DNA from: Kangiella sp. HD9-110m-PIT-SAG07
GTDB lineage: Bacteria; Pseudomonadota; Gammaproteobacteria; Enterobacterales; Kangiellaceae
Assembly (NCBI GenBank): GCA_003370465.1
Contig: QQTG01000009.1
Location: forward strand, 62,001 to 126,000
Direction of reading: 5' to 3'
DNA length: 64,000 bases
Shown here: positions 8,955 through 18,781 of the stretch, piece by piece
How the letters are laid out: each line of letters starts with the position of its first letter
Position numbering within the stretch: the first letter of the stretch is position 1
Notes under the pieces: model-generated
Told to the model about the DNA's origin: nothing
Seen by the model: the letters and a program-made list of their open reading frames with translations, nothing else
Database searches by the model: none
Made by a program: the position numbers and the translations under genes

Positions 8955-9554
8955 ATGCAGTCTCCGTTGATTAAAAAATTAGTTGATGCTTTTACTTGTT
9001 TGCCAGGTGTTGGTCCAAAATCAGCACAGCGTATGGCGTATAACTTGTTGGAGCGAAATCGTGACGGTGGGCAAAATTTATCCTCTGCCTTGGCGGAGGC
9101 GATGGAGGGCGTTCATCATTGCCAGCGGTGTCGTGACTTTACCGAATCTGATTTATGTGGGATTTGCCAGTCTGAGCGACGTGATAAAGCGCTGTTGTGT
9201 GTTGTTGAAAGCCCTGCTGATGTCATAGCAATAGAAGCAACGGGTGGCTTTCAAGGTACTTATTTTGTGCTGATGGGGCATCTATCACCGTTAGATGGTA
9301 TTGGCCCTGAAGATATTGGTTTAGATCAACTTAAAACGTTGATTAGCAAAGAAAAACCGGCAGAACTGATACTTGCTACCAACTCTACGGTTGAAGGCGA
9401 GGCCACAGCACACTTTATTGCCGAAATGCTGAAAGGAACTGGCACCGAGTTATCCAGGATTGCCTCAGGCGTCCCTCTGGGAGGGGAGCTTGAATATATC
9501 GATGGTGGAACCTTGATGCATTCTTTTTCTGGCAGAAAACCTTACCTTTCATAA
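8955..9554 (+). CDS. recR: Recombination mediator RecR
   Basis: A 199-residue protein, the usual length. It has the helix-hairpin-helix at the N-terminus ([13 protein letters not shown]), a four-Cys zinc finger (CQRCRDF…CGICQS, about residues 56-74), a Toprim domain beginning [15 protein letters not shown], and the C-terminal [18 protein letters not shown] signature. With RecF and RecO it helps load RecA onto gapped DNA. It is third in the dnaX-ybaB-recR set, though a 161-base structured gap separates it from ybaB. Confidence 0.97.
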   Translation: MQSPLIKKLVDAFTCLPGVGPKSAQRMAYNLLERNRDGGQNLSSALAEAMEGVHHCQRCRDFTESDLCGICQSERRDKALLCVVESPADVIAIEATGGFQGTYFVLMGHLSPLDGIGPEDIGLDQLKTLISKEKPAELILATNSTVEGEATAHFIAEMLKGTGTELSRIASGVPLGGELEYIDGGTLMHSFSGRKPYLS

Positions 9555-9687
9555 ACTTCTTAGTCTTTCCTGTAGCTATAAATCAATAACTTTCGTAGAC
9601 ATTGATACAATTTGATACTTTTTACTTAAGCTTCGCTTTTGTTGTATATTAAGAGCGCTGTATTTATTATTCTGCAAAGGTATTGCT

Positions 9688-11307
9688 ATGAAAAAAGAAA
9701 ATTTAAAACTAAAATTATTATCGCTTGCTGCATCCGGACTATTGTTAACGGCTTGTGGGGGTAGTGGTGGTGACTCTGACTCGCCTGAGCCAGAACCACC
9801 AACAAGCGAAGCACCAACTTGGACTTCTGGCGTTTTTGCGGACGAAGACAATTTCAAAGATCGTTGTGAGAACCCTCGTTCAGGAGTTGATATTGATGGA
9901 AACCCTTGGCCTGACCAAGCTGGAAGCCATTTATTTGAAAAACACTGGCTTCGCTCTTGGAGCAATAATACTTATCTTTGGTATGATGAAATTCAAGATC
10001 AAAACCCAGCAAGCTTTGGTGTGCCTACTGAATACTTTGATGTTCTTAAAACAGAGGAACTCACAAGTTCTGGTGCACAAAAGGATAATTTCCATTTCTT
10101 CCAAGACACTAATGATTACCAACAACGAGTCTCTTCTGGTTCGTCGTCAGGTTATGGCGCAAGGTTCTTCTTAATTCAATCGGCTCCACCGAGAAAGATT
10201 GTGGTGGCTTATACAGAGCCTAGCTCCCCAGCAACTGGCGTAAACTTAACTCGCGGTGCTGAAATTTTAGAGGTTGATGGTGTAGACGTTGTTAATGGCA
10301 GTGATACTGCAACACTGAATGCTGGACTTTTCCCTGCTAATGATGGTGAAACTCATGAGTTTGTCATCCGTGATTTAGGTGCTTCAGGTACTCGTACTGT
10401 TAGTATGACATCAGCAACAGTGACGGCAGACCCAGTTCAAAATGAACAAGTTTTTGATACTGCCAGTGGAAAAGTGGGCTATATGCAGTTCAATACCTTT
10501 GGAACTCGGATTGCAGAGCAAGAAATTATTGATGCTTTCGTCGACTTTTCTAATGAAGGTGTGCAAGATTTAGTGGTAGATCTTCGTTATAACGGCGGTG
10601 GCTTCCTCTTTATCTCGAGTCAGTTGGCTTATATGGTGGCCGGTCAAGCGCAAACGGACGGTCAGATATATGAAGAAACTGTTTGGAACAATAAACACCC
10701 CAATACTAATCCCGTTACTGGTGCAGCTTTAGAGCCAACACCTTTTTATAATACAACTTCAAGTGAGGCAACGGCGCCTGGAGGAACATTGCCTTCGGTT
10801 AATTTGAATCGTGTTTTCGTACTATCTACTGCTGGAACTTGTTCGGCTAGTGAAGCGTTTATTAATGGTTTACGAGGTATTGATGTCGAAGTTGTGCTCA
10901 TTGGGGATACAACATGCGGTAAGCCTTATGGTTTCTTTGCAACTGATAACTGCGGTACAACTTACTTTACGATTCAGTTCCGCGGCGAAAACCAGAAAGG
11001 TTTTGGTCAGTATGCCGATGGTTTTGTACCTTCGTCGACTGATAATGGTCAAGACTTTGTACAAGGTTGTACAGTAGCTGATGATTTTGACCACTTATTA
11101 GGTGACCCAGATGAAGCTATGCTAGCAGCCGCTTTAGATTATCGTAATACCGGATCTTGCCCTACAACAGCTGCTAAACCTGCTCAACGCCATTCATATA
11201 AAGGCTTTACTGAGGAAGGTTCATTGCTTAAGTCGCAGCGAGTTCAAGAACGACTTTTCTTGGAGCAGAACCGCATCATGGAGACGCCTAAGGAGTTGAA
11301 ACAATGA
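9688..11307 (+). CDS. S41-family (C-terminal processing-like) protease, lipoprotein
   Basis: A 539-residue predicted lipoprotein: lipobox LLTAC near residue 23, then a Gly/Ser/Asp/Pro linker. Residues about 60-150 are an N-terminal helical region, about 160-240 a PDZ-like domain (GAEILEVDGVDV), and about 250-420 the S41 catalytic core. The core shows VDLRYNGGG, then TCSASEAFINGLRG with the likely nucleophile Ser386, then VLIGDTTCGKPYGF, where the catalytic Lys is expected. Extra paired cysteines (NCG, GC, SC) suggest disulfides outside the cytoplasm. A small lipoprotein gene overlaps its stop by four bases. Role is probably degradation of envelope proteins or peptides; the substrate is unknown. 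Confidence 0.88.
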   Translation: MKKENLKLKLLSLAASGLLLTACGGSGGDSDSPEPEPPTSEAPTWTSGVFADEDNFKDRCENPRSGVDIDGNPWPDQAGSHLFEKHWLRSWSNNTYLWYDEIQDQNPASFGVPTEYFDVLKTEELTSSGAQKDNFHFFQDTNDYQQRVSSGSSSGYGARFFLIQSAPPRKIVVAYTEPSSPATGVNLTRGAEILEVDGVDVVNGSDTATLNAGLFPANDGETHEFVIRDLGASGTRTVSMTSATVTADPVQNEQVFDTASGKVGYMQFNTFGTRIAEQEIIDAFVDFSNEGVQDLVVDLRYNGGGFLFISSQLAYMVAGQAQTDGQIYEETVWNNKHPNTNPVTGAALEPTPFYNTTSSEATAPGGTLPSVNLNRVFVLSTAGTCSASEAFINGLRGIDVEVVLIGDTTCGKPYGFFATDNCGTTYFTIQFRGENQKGFGQYADGFVPSSTDNGQDFVQGCTVADDFDHLLGDPDEAMLAAALDYRNTGSCPTTAAKPAQRHSYKGFTEEGSLLKSQRVQERLFLEQNRIMETPKELKQ

Positions 11308-11687
11308 GGCTAAATGGCTTGCTGATTACTTTGTTGGCATTCGGGCTTATGGGGTGTAAATCTACTGAGTGGAACAAAGAACAGGCTGTTCCGGCGATTG
11401 CGGTTGGTTTTAACCCGGAAGCGAAGGAAGAAATTGCTGGAATCATTAATCAAGCAATGCCCGGCGCTAACGTCAAACTGGCTAATGATATTTTTAGTAA
11501 AGATCATCGCTTGTTTATCCAGCGTGAGCCAACTATGGTCGACGGTAACCCTGCTCAAGGTAGGATTACTGAGATGCCGCGTAAGTTTGAGCTGTATCAC
11601 CTCGAAGACACATGCTTTCTATTTGATAGCAAAACAGAGGATATCTATCTATTAGATACTCTTCAGTGTCAGCCTCGCGAAGCATAG
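11304..11687 (+). CDS. Small lipoprotein of unknown function, coupled to the S41 protease
   Basis: A 127-residue protein with a lipobox ending FGLMGC (Cys about residue 18). The start ATG overlaps the stop of the S41 protease gene (ATGA), implying translational coupling. The mature part has two cysteines (EDTCFLF…LQCQP) that could pair. I do not recognise the family. Its tight coupling suggests it serves as an adaptor, partner or inhibitor of the protease, which is inference from position only. Confidence 0.7.
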   Translation: MRLNGLLITLLAFGLMGCKSTEWNKEQAVPAIAVGFNPEAKEEIAGIINQAMPGANVKLANDIFSKDHRLFIQREPTMVDGNPAQGRITEMPRKFELYHLEDTCFLFDSKTEDIYLLDTLQCQPREA

Positions 11688-11734
11688 AGTGAGGCTTAAT
11701 TATAGAGTTTGTTGATTAAGAACTCTCTATTACT

Positions 11735-11777
11735 AAAAGCCAGTCCGCTTGTTAACACAGGCCGGCTGGCTTTTTTT
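11735..11777 (+). terminator. Rho-independent terminator after the S41 protease operon
   Basis: AAAGCCAG pairs with CTGGCTTT across a loop that has an extra CCG/CGG pairing, followed by seven T. Confidence 0.85.
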
Positions 11778-11795
11778 ATGAAAATGAGTTTTAGC

Positions 11796-11824
11796 CATTG
11801 AAAAAGAATAGGCCGCCCCCATTT
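11796..11824 (+). promoter_or_regulatory. Sigma-32 heat-shock promoter of htpG
   Basis: CATTGAAA at 11796-11803 and CCCCATTT at 11817-11824, 13 bases apart, fit the sigma-32 consensus (CTTGAAA, 11-16 bases, CCCCATNT) almost perfectly. They end about 36 bases before the htpG start. Confidence 0.8.
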
Positions 11825-11860
11825 TTTTTACATTGTGGTAACTAGTGTGAAGAAAAAATT

Positions 11861-13774
11861 ATGTCAGAAACAACTACGAAGCAAAAACACGCCTTTCAAA
11901 CAGAAGTAAAGCAGCTATTGCACTTGATGGTGCACTCGCTGTATTCCAATAAAGAAATTTTCCTACGTGAACTTATTTCAAATGCTGCCGACGCTGCAGA
12001 TAAACTACGTTTTAAAGCACTTAAAGACAGTAGCTTATATGGTGATGACGCAGACTTGAAAATTCGAATCACGACCGATAAGGACGCCAAAACGGTTACC
12101 ATTTCCGATAACGGCATTGGTATGACAGAGCAAGATGTTATTAATAACCTAGGTACGATTGCTAAGTCGGGTACCGCTGACTTTTTAGAGCAATTAACGG
12201 GCGACCAGAAAAAAGACTCCAAGCTGATTGGTCAGTTTGGTGTCGGTTTTTACTCGTCCTTTATTGTTGCTGATAAAGTTACCGTGGTAACACGTGGAGC
12301 TGGCGCTGGTATCAATGAAGCCGTTATTTGGGAGTCAGCGGGTGATGGTGAGTTTACTATTGAGCAGACAGACAAAGAGACTCGAGGCACAGATATTACA
12401 CTTCATTTAAAAGAGGGTGAAGAAGAGTTTCTGGAAGAAATGCGTCTGCGTAACGTTATAGGCAAGTATTCAGACCACATTTCATTACCAGTAGAAATGC
12501 ACAAAATGTCATCAGGCGAAGAAGAATCTGATGATGCGGACTCTAGTAAAGAAGAGTTTGAAGCGGTTAATAAAGCAACAGCATTGTGGACTCGTGGTAA
12601 GTCAGACATCAGTGATGAAGAATACCAAGAGTTCTATAAGCATATTTCTCACGACTTCCAAGATGCTTTAACTTGGAGCCATAATCAAGTGGAAGGTACA
12701 CAAGAATATACCAGCTTGTTATATATTCCTTCGAAAGCGCCATTTGATTTGTGGAACCGTGATCGAGTTCGTGGCGTAAAGCTATACGTCCAACGTGTTT
12801 TTATTATGGATGACGCAGAGCAATTCTTGCCTGTTTATTTACGTTTCGTACGTGGCTTAATCGATTCAAACGATTTGCCGTTAAATGTTTCTCGTGAAAT
12901 CTTGCAAGATTCTAAAGTAACGCAATCGCTCACCAACGCAGCTGTTTCCCGTATTTTGAAAATGCTTGAGCAACTGGCGAAAAAAGATAAAGAGAAGTAT
13001 CAGCAATTCTGGGACGAGTTTGGACAAGTGCTTAAAGAAGGAACGGGGGAAGATTTTGCTAATAAAGAAAAAATAGCAAAGTTATTCCGTTTCAGCTCGA
13101 CGCACACCGACAGCAAAGAGCAAACGGTGTCGTTGGACGACTATATTGAGCGCATGAAGCCTGAACAAGAGAAAATCTACTATATTGCGACAGACAGCTT
13201 CCTTGCTGCTAAAAACAGTCCACACCTCGAAGTCTTCCGTAAAAAGGGGATTGAAGTGTTGTTGATGCACGATCGTATTGATGAGTGGACCATTTCACAC
13301 CTTAACGAATACGTAGGAAAGCAGTTTGTATCTGCCACACAGGGCGATTTAAACTTAGGTAACCTTGAGGATGCGGAAGACAAGAAAGCGCAGGAGAAAG
13401 CCTCTGAGGACCATAAGGAGTTGGTAGAACGCATGAAAACTGTCCTCGGTGACAAAGTTGCCGAAGTTAAAGTGACTATGCGCCTCACTAACACCCCAGC
13501 ATGTATTGTGGCTGGCCAAGGAGATATGCCTCTGCAAATGGTTAAAATGCTACAGGCCGCTGGACAGGACGTTCCTGATGTTAAGCCTGTGTTTGAAATT
13601 AACCCTGATCATGCATTAATCAACTTGGTTGAAAAAGAGCAAGGTGATGAGCAATTTGGTGAGTGGGTTGAAGTGTTATTTGACCAGGCTCTACTGGCTG
13701 AACAAGGGCAGCTGGACGATCCCGCCAGTTTTGCTAGTAAGCTGAATAAGCTCTTGTTAAAATTGGCTCATTAA
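11861..13774 (+). CDS. htpG: Chaperone HtpG (bacterial Hsp90)
   Basis: A 637-residue Hsp90, close to E. coli HtpG (624). The N-terminal ATP domain shows [30 protein letters not shown] and the [12 protein letters not shown] lid motif. The middle domain has [22 protein letters not shown] and the catalytic Arg region. The C-terminal dimerisation domain follows. The acidic stretch [13 protein letters not shown] near residue 220 is the shortened charged linker. It is a cytosolic ATP-driven chaperone. A near-consensus sigma-32 promoter lies just upstream and a strong terminator just downstream, so it is a single-gene heat-shock unit. Confidence 0.98.
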   Translation: MSETTTKQKHAFQTEVKQLLHLMVHSLYSNKEIFLRELISNAADAADKLRFKALKDSSLYGDDADLKIRITTDKDAKTVTISDNGIGMTEQDVINNLGTIAKSGTADFLEQLTGDQKKDSKLIGQFGVGFYSSFIVADKVTVVTRGAGAGINEAVIWESAGDGEFTIEQTDKETRGTDITLHLKEGEEEFLEEMRLRNVIGKYSDHISLPVEMHKMSSGEEESDDADSSKEEFEAVNKATALWTRGKSDISDEEYQEFYKHISHDFQDALTWSHNQVEGTQEYTSLLYIPSKAPFDLWNRDRVRGVKLYVQRVFIMDDAEQFLPVYLRFVRGLIDSNDLPLNVSREILQDSKVTQSLTNAAVSRILKMLEQLAKKDKEKYQQFWDEFGQVLKEGTGEDFANKEKIAKLFRFSSTHTDSKEQTVSLDDYIERMKPEQEKIYYIATDSFLAAKNSPHLEVFRKKGIEVLLMHDRIDEWTISHLNEYVGKQFVSATQGDLNLGNLEDAEDKKAQEKASEDHKELVERMKTVLGDKVAEVKVTMRLTNTPACIVAGQGDMPLQMVKMLQAAGQDVPDVKPVFEINPDHALINLVEKEQGDEQFGEWVEVLFDQALLAEQGQLDDPASFASKLNKLLLKLAH

Positions 13775-13783
13775 GTAAGCGAC

Positions 13784-13808
13784 TAGCCGCCCTTGAGGCG
13801 GCTTTTTT
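13784..13808 (+). terminator. Rho-independent terminator after htpG
   Basis: GCCGCC-CTTGA-GGCGGC followed by seven T. The T run ends one base before the ATG proposed for the next gene. Confidence 0.9.
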
Positions 13809-13809
13809 T

Positions 13810-14175
13810 ATGAAGAAATTCTTATCGAGTAAAGTGTTCAAAGTACTATTCGCCATAAGTGTTTTGGTTATACTTATTGGTTCTGTGATGCCCGGCAAAC
13901 AATTACCGAGCAATCTTCCTTGGGATAAAGCGTTGCATTTTGTTGGCTATTTTGGACTTGGCTTTTTAGCCCGCATGGGTTCAACTAAGCGCCCTGCGTG
14001 GTTGTTAATAATAGCCTGTATTGCCTTTTCACTGGTGGTAGAAATAGCACAGATGTTTATCCCCAACAGAGGTTTCGAATGGCAAGACTTGGTTGCGAAT
14101 GGTCTTGGCGTAGTTTGTGGTGTTTTGATAGGTATTATAGGCAAAAAGCTGCTGTCAAAACGAACAGAAGGTTAA
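13810..14175 (+). CDS. VanZ-like membrane protein
   Basis: A 121-residue protein with four likely membrane helices (about 10-27, 39-55, 63-80 and 97-115) and the VanZ-type pattern: DKALHFVGYFGLGF after the first helix, EIAQMFIPNRGFEWQDLVANGLG before the last. Function of small VanZ-like proteins is poorly known. The listed ATG follows the T run of the htpG terminator directly, so it has no ribosome site; translation may begin at a later codon such as the GTG at 13834, or the ATG may be used on a leaderless or read-through message. Confidence 0.75.
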   Translation: MKKFLSSKVFKVLFAISVLVILIGSVMPGKQLPSNLPWDKALHFVGYFGLGFLARMGSTKRPAWLLIIACIAFSLVVEIAQMFIPNRGFEWQDLVANGLGVVCGVLIGIIGKKLLSKRTEG

Positions 14176-14241
14176 TATTTAACCGTCTTATCAGTGTGAC
14201 TAAATCTTTCTACTAAGCCCGTATTTCGGTAATTTTTACTT

Positions 14242-14270
14242 GAGATACTGGGCCAATCCAAGTATCTTTA
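14242..14270. repeat. Short inverted repeat before adk
   Basis: AGATACT and AGTATCT are separated by about 11 bases, roughly 50-75 bases before the adk start. It may be an operator or leader hairpin; there is no T run. Confidence 0.35.
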
Positions 14271-14305
14271 GCGCCTACAAAGTCAATATTTACACATAAG
14301 GCTAG

Positions 14306-14974
<669 letters not shown>

Positions 14975-15023
14975 AGCGTAGTCCTAATATCTAACATCGG
15001 ATCTCATATTTCGTATCAAATAA

Positions 15024-16028
15024 GTGAGTAATAGATTGAAAAAACAAGGCGTTTTGTTGTGTAATTTAGGAACTCCAGACGAGCCGACTCCTCAAGCGGT
15101 TCGTCGCTTCTTAGCCGAGTTTTTGCACGATAAACGTGTTGTATCTATTTCTCGCTGGGTTTGGTGTTTAATACTACACGGCATCATTTTACGGACTCGA
15201 CCTAGCAAAGTTGCCAAAGCTTACAAAAAGATCTGGTTCAAAGAAGGCTCGCCGCTTCTGATCATTACTCAAAAGCAACGTCAAAAGCTGCAGAATGAGA
15301 TTAATGAGCGCTTTGTCGATCAACGATATGGTAAGCATGTCCCTGTCGAAATCGCCATGGCTTACGGTAACCCTTCTATTTCAGCTGGCTTGCAAGCCCT
15401 GAAAAACCAAGGGTGTGAGCGTATTATTGTTTTGCCGTTATATCCACAGTATTCCTCAGCGACTACTGCTTCGATATTTGATCGAGTTGCAAAACACTTT
15501 AAAGATAAATTCTATGTGCCGGAAGTCACTTACGTTGGTGATTACCACGACCACCCTCATTACATTCACTCTTTAGTCCGTTCGGTACAGAGGTTTCGTG
15601 AGCAACATGGAGCTTCACAAAAGCTATTGTTTTCATTTCATGGTGTGCCTGAACGGTTCTCTAGAAGTGGTGATCCCTATGAAACTCAATGTCGTAAGAC
15701 TGCTGAGTTAGTGGTTAAAGAGTTAGAGCTTAAAGAAGACGATTACGCAATTTCATTCCAGTCGCGCTTTGGTAAAGAGGAGTGGGTGAAGCCTTATACC
15801 GATGAAACACTTACAGCATGGGCGAAGGAAGGGGTTGAGTCCGTCCAAGTCATTAGTCCAGCTTTTAGTGCGGACTGCCTCGAAACTTTGGAAGAATTGG
15901 CCATAGAAAATCGCGATACCTTTATCGAGAATGGCGGCAAGGAATATCGTTATATTCCGGCCCTTAATGATGACCGCGGACATATTGAACTCATGTTGCA
16001 GTTGATTGAGCAACGTTTGCTCAAGTAA
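15024..16028 (+). CDS. hemH: Ferrochelatase
   Basis: A 334-residue ferrochelatase. It starts at GTG (MSNRLKKQGVLLCNLGTPD). The catalytic FSFHGVPERF motif (His about residue 211) and SPAFSADCLETLEEL with its conserved Glu are present. The enzyme inserts iron into protoporphyrin IX, the last step of haem synthesis, at the inner face of the cytoplasmic membrane. Three Cys occur but not the C-terminal cluster of animal enzymes. The gene follows adk and precedes a helicase whose start region is repetitive. Confidence 0.96.
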   Translation: MSNRLKKQGVLLCNLGTPDEPTPQAVRRFLAEFLHDKRVVSISRWVWCLILHGIILRTRPSKVAKAYKKIWFKEGSPLLIITQKQRQKLQNEINERFVDQRYGKHVPVEIAMAYGNPSISAGLQALKNQGCERIIVLPLYPQYSSATTASIFDRVAKHFKDKFYVPEVTYVGDYHDHPHYIHSLVRSVQRFREQHGASQKLLFSFHGVPERFSRSGDPYETQCRKTAELVVKELELKEDDYAISFQSRFGKEEWVKPYTDETLTAWAKEGVESVQVISPAFSADCLETLEELAIENRDTFIENGGKEYRYIPALNDDRGHIELMLQLIEQRLLK

Positions 16029-16035
16029 ATGTCTA

Positions 16036-16095
16036 GCTGAATCCCTAGTAGCTGAATCCCTAGTAGCGGAATATATCGTGGCTGAATCCTCAGAA
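16036..16095 (+). repeat. 15-base tandem repeat at the 5' end of the helicase gene
   Basis: GCTGAATCCCTAGTA occurs twice in a row (16036-16065), followed by the diverged unit GCGGAATATATCGTG and the partial unit GCTGAATCCTCAGAA. In the helicase frame the units read AESLV, AESLV, AEYIV and AESSE. The likely GTG start (16078) lies in the third unit, so copy changes would alter the leader or the extreme N-terminus. Confidence 0.8.
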
Positions 16096-18066
16096 TCATT
16101 AAATCTTGACGATCTCTTTTCTTCGGAAGGGCCTCTATCTAAAATATTTACAGGTTTCAAGCAACGCAATGAGCAGCTTGAAATGGCACAGTCTATCGAG
16201 TCTATTTTAGAGTCAGACGAATCAATTTGTATAGAGGCCGGTACTGGAACGGGTAAAACATTCGGTTATCTAGTTCCTGCGCTTAAAGCTTGGTATTTGC
16301 ACGATAAAAAAATCATTGTCTCTACTGGTACTAAAAATCTACAAGACCAGCTGTTCTATCGAGACTTACCCAACATTCGAGATGCGCTGGGAGTTTCACC
16401 TAAAACTGCCTTGCTCAAAGGTCGTAACAACTATTTATGCACTTATCGCATGGAACAAAGCCTAGATTCTGGGCAGCTCCAAAGTCGTAGCATGGTTGAT
16501 ACTTTAGCTAAAGTTAGAGCTTGGTCAGGGCAAACTAAAAGCGGTGATTTAACCCAATGTAAAGATTTGGGTGATAATGATCCTTTATGGCCTTACGTCA
16601 CGTCCACCAATGATAACTGTCTAGGTGTCGAGTGTCCGGATTATGCCGACTGTTACGTCGCTAAAGCGCGCCAAAAAGCAACGGCAGCAGATGTGGTGGT
16701 GGTTAATCATCACTTGTTACTCGCCGATATGGTATTAAAGGATGATGGTTTTGGAGAGCTGCTGCCTGATGCCGATACCGTGATTGTAGATGAGGCCCAC
16801 CAGCTGACAGATATAGCGCATGCTTTTTACGGACAGCGTCTGACCAGTAGGCAGTTGATGGAATTGTGTCGTGATACTGAATTAGAAGCTTTGACCACAG
16901 CCAAGGATGATCGGCAACTAAGCGTCGCGGTTAGACGTGTCGAGGGCGCGGTTAGTGAGGTTAGGCTTGAGCTTGGTGAGGCTGGTAAGAAAATTAACTG
17001 GCAGGCAATCGCAACACCAAAGTTACAGATTGCGCTAAAAGACTTAGAAAAAGAAGTATTAGCATTGTGCGAACGTTTGGAGCGTCATGCCTCTCGATCT
17101 AAAGGGCTTGATAGTTGTCATCGTCGATGTGAAGAGTCGCTGCAAGCATTAGCTTTGTTTAACAGTACTTTTAATCAGTCGAGTGATAACAAAGCTTACG
17201 AAGCTGTCCGCTGGGTTGAAACTTACCGTAATGGCTTTGCTGTTCTCGAAACACCATTGAATGTGTCTGAGTCATTCTCAAGAAGCCGCAACGAGCATGC
17301 TGCTAAAAGCTGGGTATTTACCTCCGCTACTCTAACTCAGGCGGATGACTTTAGTTTATTTAAGGATGAGCTGGGGTTATCCGAAGCGCGCGATTTAGTG
17401 TTACCAAGCCCATTCGATTATGGCACTCAAGCAGTACTTCATATTCCTCGCCACTTGCCTGATCCTCGAGACAGAAGCTATGTTGAGCAGTGGCAACGAC
17501 AAGTGCTGCCATTGATAGAGAATAATGCTGGTGGGACTTTTGTTTTATTTACGAGTTATGCAGCCTTAAATAAAGTGAAGGAGTTATGGCAAGAAAAGCT
17601 GGAGCAGACAAAAGTGTTTGCACAGGGCGACCTCCCTAAAAATGAATTGATTGAGCGTTTTCGAGAAGCGGGCGACGCGGTATTGTTGGCAACCTCAAGT
17701 TTTTGGGAAGGGGTTGATGTAAAAGGAACTGCTTTAAGCTTGGTAATTATCGATAAGTTGCCTTTTTCGGCTCCAGATGAACCGCTGATTGAAGCTAAGA
17801 TTCAGGCCGCACGTAAAGCTGGAAAAAATCCTTTTTTTGATATCCAAATCCCTGAGGCGATTATTGCTTTGAAGCAGGGTGCTGGGCGCTTGATTCGGGA
17901 TTATGATGATAAAGGGGTTTTGGTGCTATGCGATCCGCGTTTGATTGCCAATAAATACGGTCAACAATTTCTCAAAAGCTTACCTCCTATGAAGCGCACG
18001 CGCGAACAGGCAGTTGTGGTAGAATTTTTAAAGAAGCTCTCTCAAGAAATCGATAATAATGGTTAA
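16078..18066 (+). CDS. yoaA: DinG-family ATP-dependent iron-sulfur helicase (YoaA-like)
   Basis: A superfamily 2 helicase of the XPD/DinG type, 662 residues from the GTG chosen here; the frame stays open to a TTG at 16006 inside hemH. E. coli YoaA is 636. It has GTGTGKTFGYLVPAL (Walker A), four cysteines suited to an Fe-S cluster (C-KDLG…NCLGVEC…DC), VDEAHQ (DEAH box), FTSATLTQ and the C-terminal motif AGRLIRDYDDKGVL. It would unwind damaged or stalled DNA 5' to 3'. The GTG sits in a tandem repeat and has only a weak GCGGA ribosome site. tsaB overlaps the end. Confidence 0.9.
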   Translation: MAESSESLNLDDLFSSEGPLSKIFTGFKQRNEQLEMAQSIESILESDESICIEAGTGTGKTFGYLVPALKAWYLHDKKIIVSTGTKNLQDQLFYRDLPNIRDALGVSPKTALLKGRNNYLCTYRMEQSLDSGQLQSRSMVDTLAKVRAWSGQTKSGDLTQCKDLGDNDPLWPYVTSTNDNCLGVECPDYADCYVAKARQKATAADVVVVNHHLLLADMVLKDDGFGELLPDADTVIVDEAHQLTDIAHAFYGQRLTSRQLMELCRDTELEALTTAKDDRQLSVAVRRVEGAVSEVRLELGEAGKKINWQAIATPKLQIALKDLEKEVLALCERLERHASRSKGLDSCHRRCEESLQALALFNSTFNQSSDNKAYEAVRWVETYRNGFAVLETPLNVSESFSRSRNEHAAKSWVFTSATLTQADDFSLFKDELGLSEARDLVLPSPFDYGTQAVLHIPRHLPDPRDRSYVEQWQRQVLPLIENNAGGTFVLFTSYAALNKVKELWQEKLEQTKVFAQGDLPKNELIERFREAGDAVLLATSSFWEGVDVKGTALSLVIIDKLPFSAPDEPLIEAKIQAARKAGKNPFFDIQIPEAIIALKQGAGRLIRDYDDKGVLVLCDPRLIANKYGQQFLKSLPPMKRTREQAVVVEFLKKLSQEIDNNG

Positions 18067-18073
18067 TGACTCA

Positions 18074-18766
18074 ATGGCAAATTTACTGGTGATAGATACT
18101 GCGACAGAAGCTTGTTCTGTGGCTTTGCAGTATGAAAACCAATTATTTACTCGCTCTAAAGTTGCGCCTAGAGAACACGGCGAACTTATATTACCCATGG
18201 TTGATGAGATATTGTCTGAAGCAGGCCTTAAACTGACGCAACTAGATGCTATCGTTTACGGGCAAGGCCCCGGTGCTTTTACAGGTTTGAGGATTTGTAT
18301 CAGCGTGGTACAGGGTTTAGCTTTTGGTGCAGATTTACCGGTGATTGGAGTTTCCAGTTTGCAAGCAATGGCTCAGGCATCTCGGGATAGCTTAGGCGTC
18401 GAGCATGTGTTGAGTGCGATTGACGCCAGGATGGGGGAAGTGTATTGGGGACAGTATGAATCTGATGTAAACGGAATTATGCAATTAGTTGGACAAGAAA
18501 CGGTTTGCGCACCAAATGTTGTCACAGTTTCAAATGCTGACTCGTCTAAAGTATACAGTGCGGTAGGAACAGGTTGGAAGACTTACGCTAAAGAGCTTTC
18601 AGAAACACTAAACTTACCGACTGTGATACATAAAGAGCCACTTTATCCGTACGCTGAGGCTATGTTACCAAAAGCTGTCGAGTTGTATAAGCAAGGTGAA
18701 GCGATTCCTGCCGAGCAGGCGATACCAGTCTACTTACGCGATAACGTGGCAAAAAAAGCTAAGTAA
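18074..18766 (+). CDS. tsaB: tRNA threonylcarbamoyladenosine synthesis protein TsaB
   Basis: A TsaB of 230 residues from the ATG at 18074; a longer form from 18059 overlaps the helicase stop and adds MVNDS. The start MANLLVIDTATEACSVAL matches the family, as do the REHGELILPMVDEIL and GQGPGAFTGLRICISVVQGLAF segments and SAIDARMGEVYWG. TsaB is the non-catalytic partner of TsaD in making t6A37 on ANN-decoding tRNAs. Pairing with a YoaA-type helicase and an Slp-type lipoprotein is also seen in enterobacteria (yoaA-tsaB-yeaY). Confidence 0.95.
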   Translation: MANLLVIDTATEACSVALQYENQLFTRSKVAPREHGELILPMVDEILSEAGLKLTQLDAIVYGQGPGAFTGLRICISVVQGLAFGADLPVIGVSSLQAMAQASRDSLGVEHVLSAIDARMGEVYWGQYESDVNGIMQLVGQETVCAPNVVTVSNADSSKVYSAVGTGWKTYAKELSETLNLPTVIHKEPLYPYAEAMLPKAVELYKQGEAIPAEQAIPVYLRDNVAKKAK

Positions 18767-18781
18767 ATTAGGAGTTTTAGT

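Noticed and set aside
15753-16169. 138-codon minus-strand frame over the hemH-helicase junction
   Set aside because: Mirrors hemH and the 15-base tandem repeat; no independent evidence for a gene.
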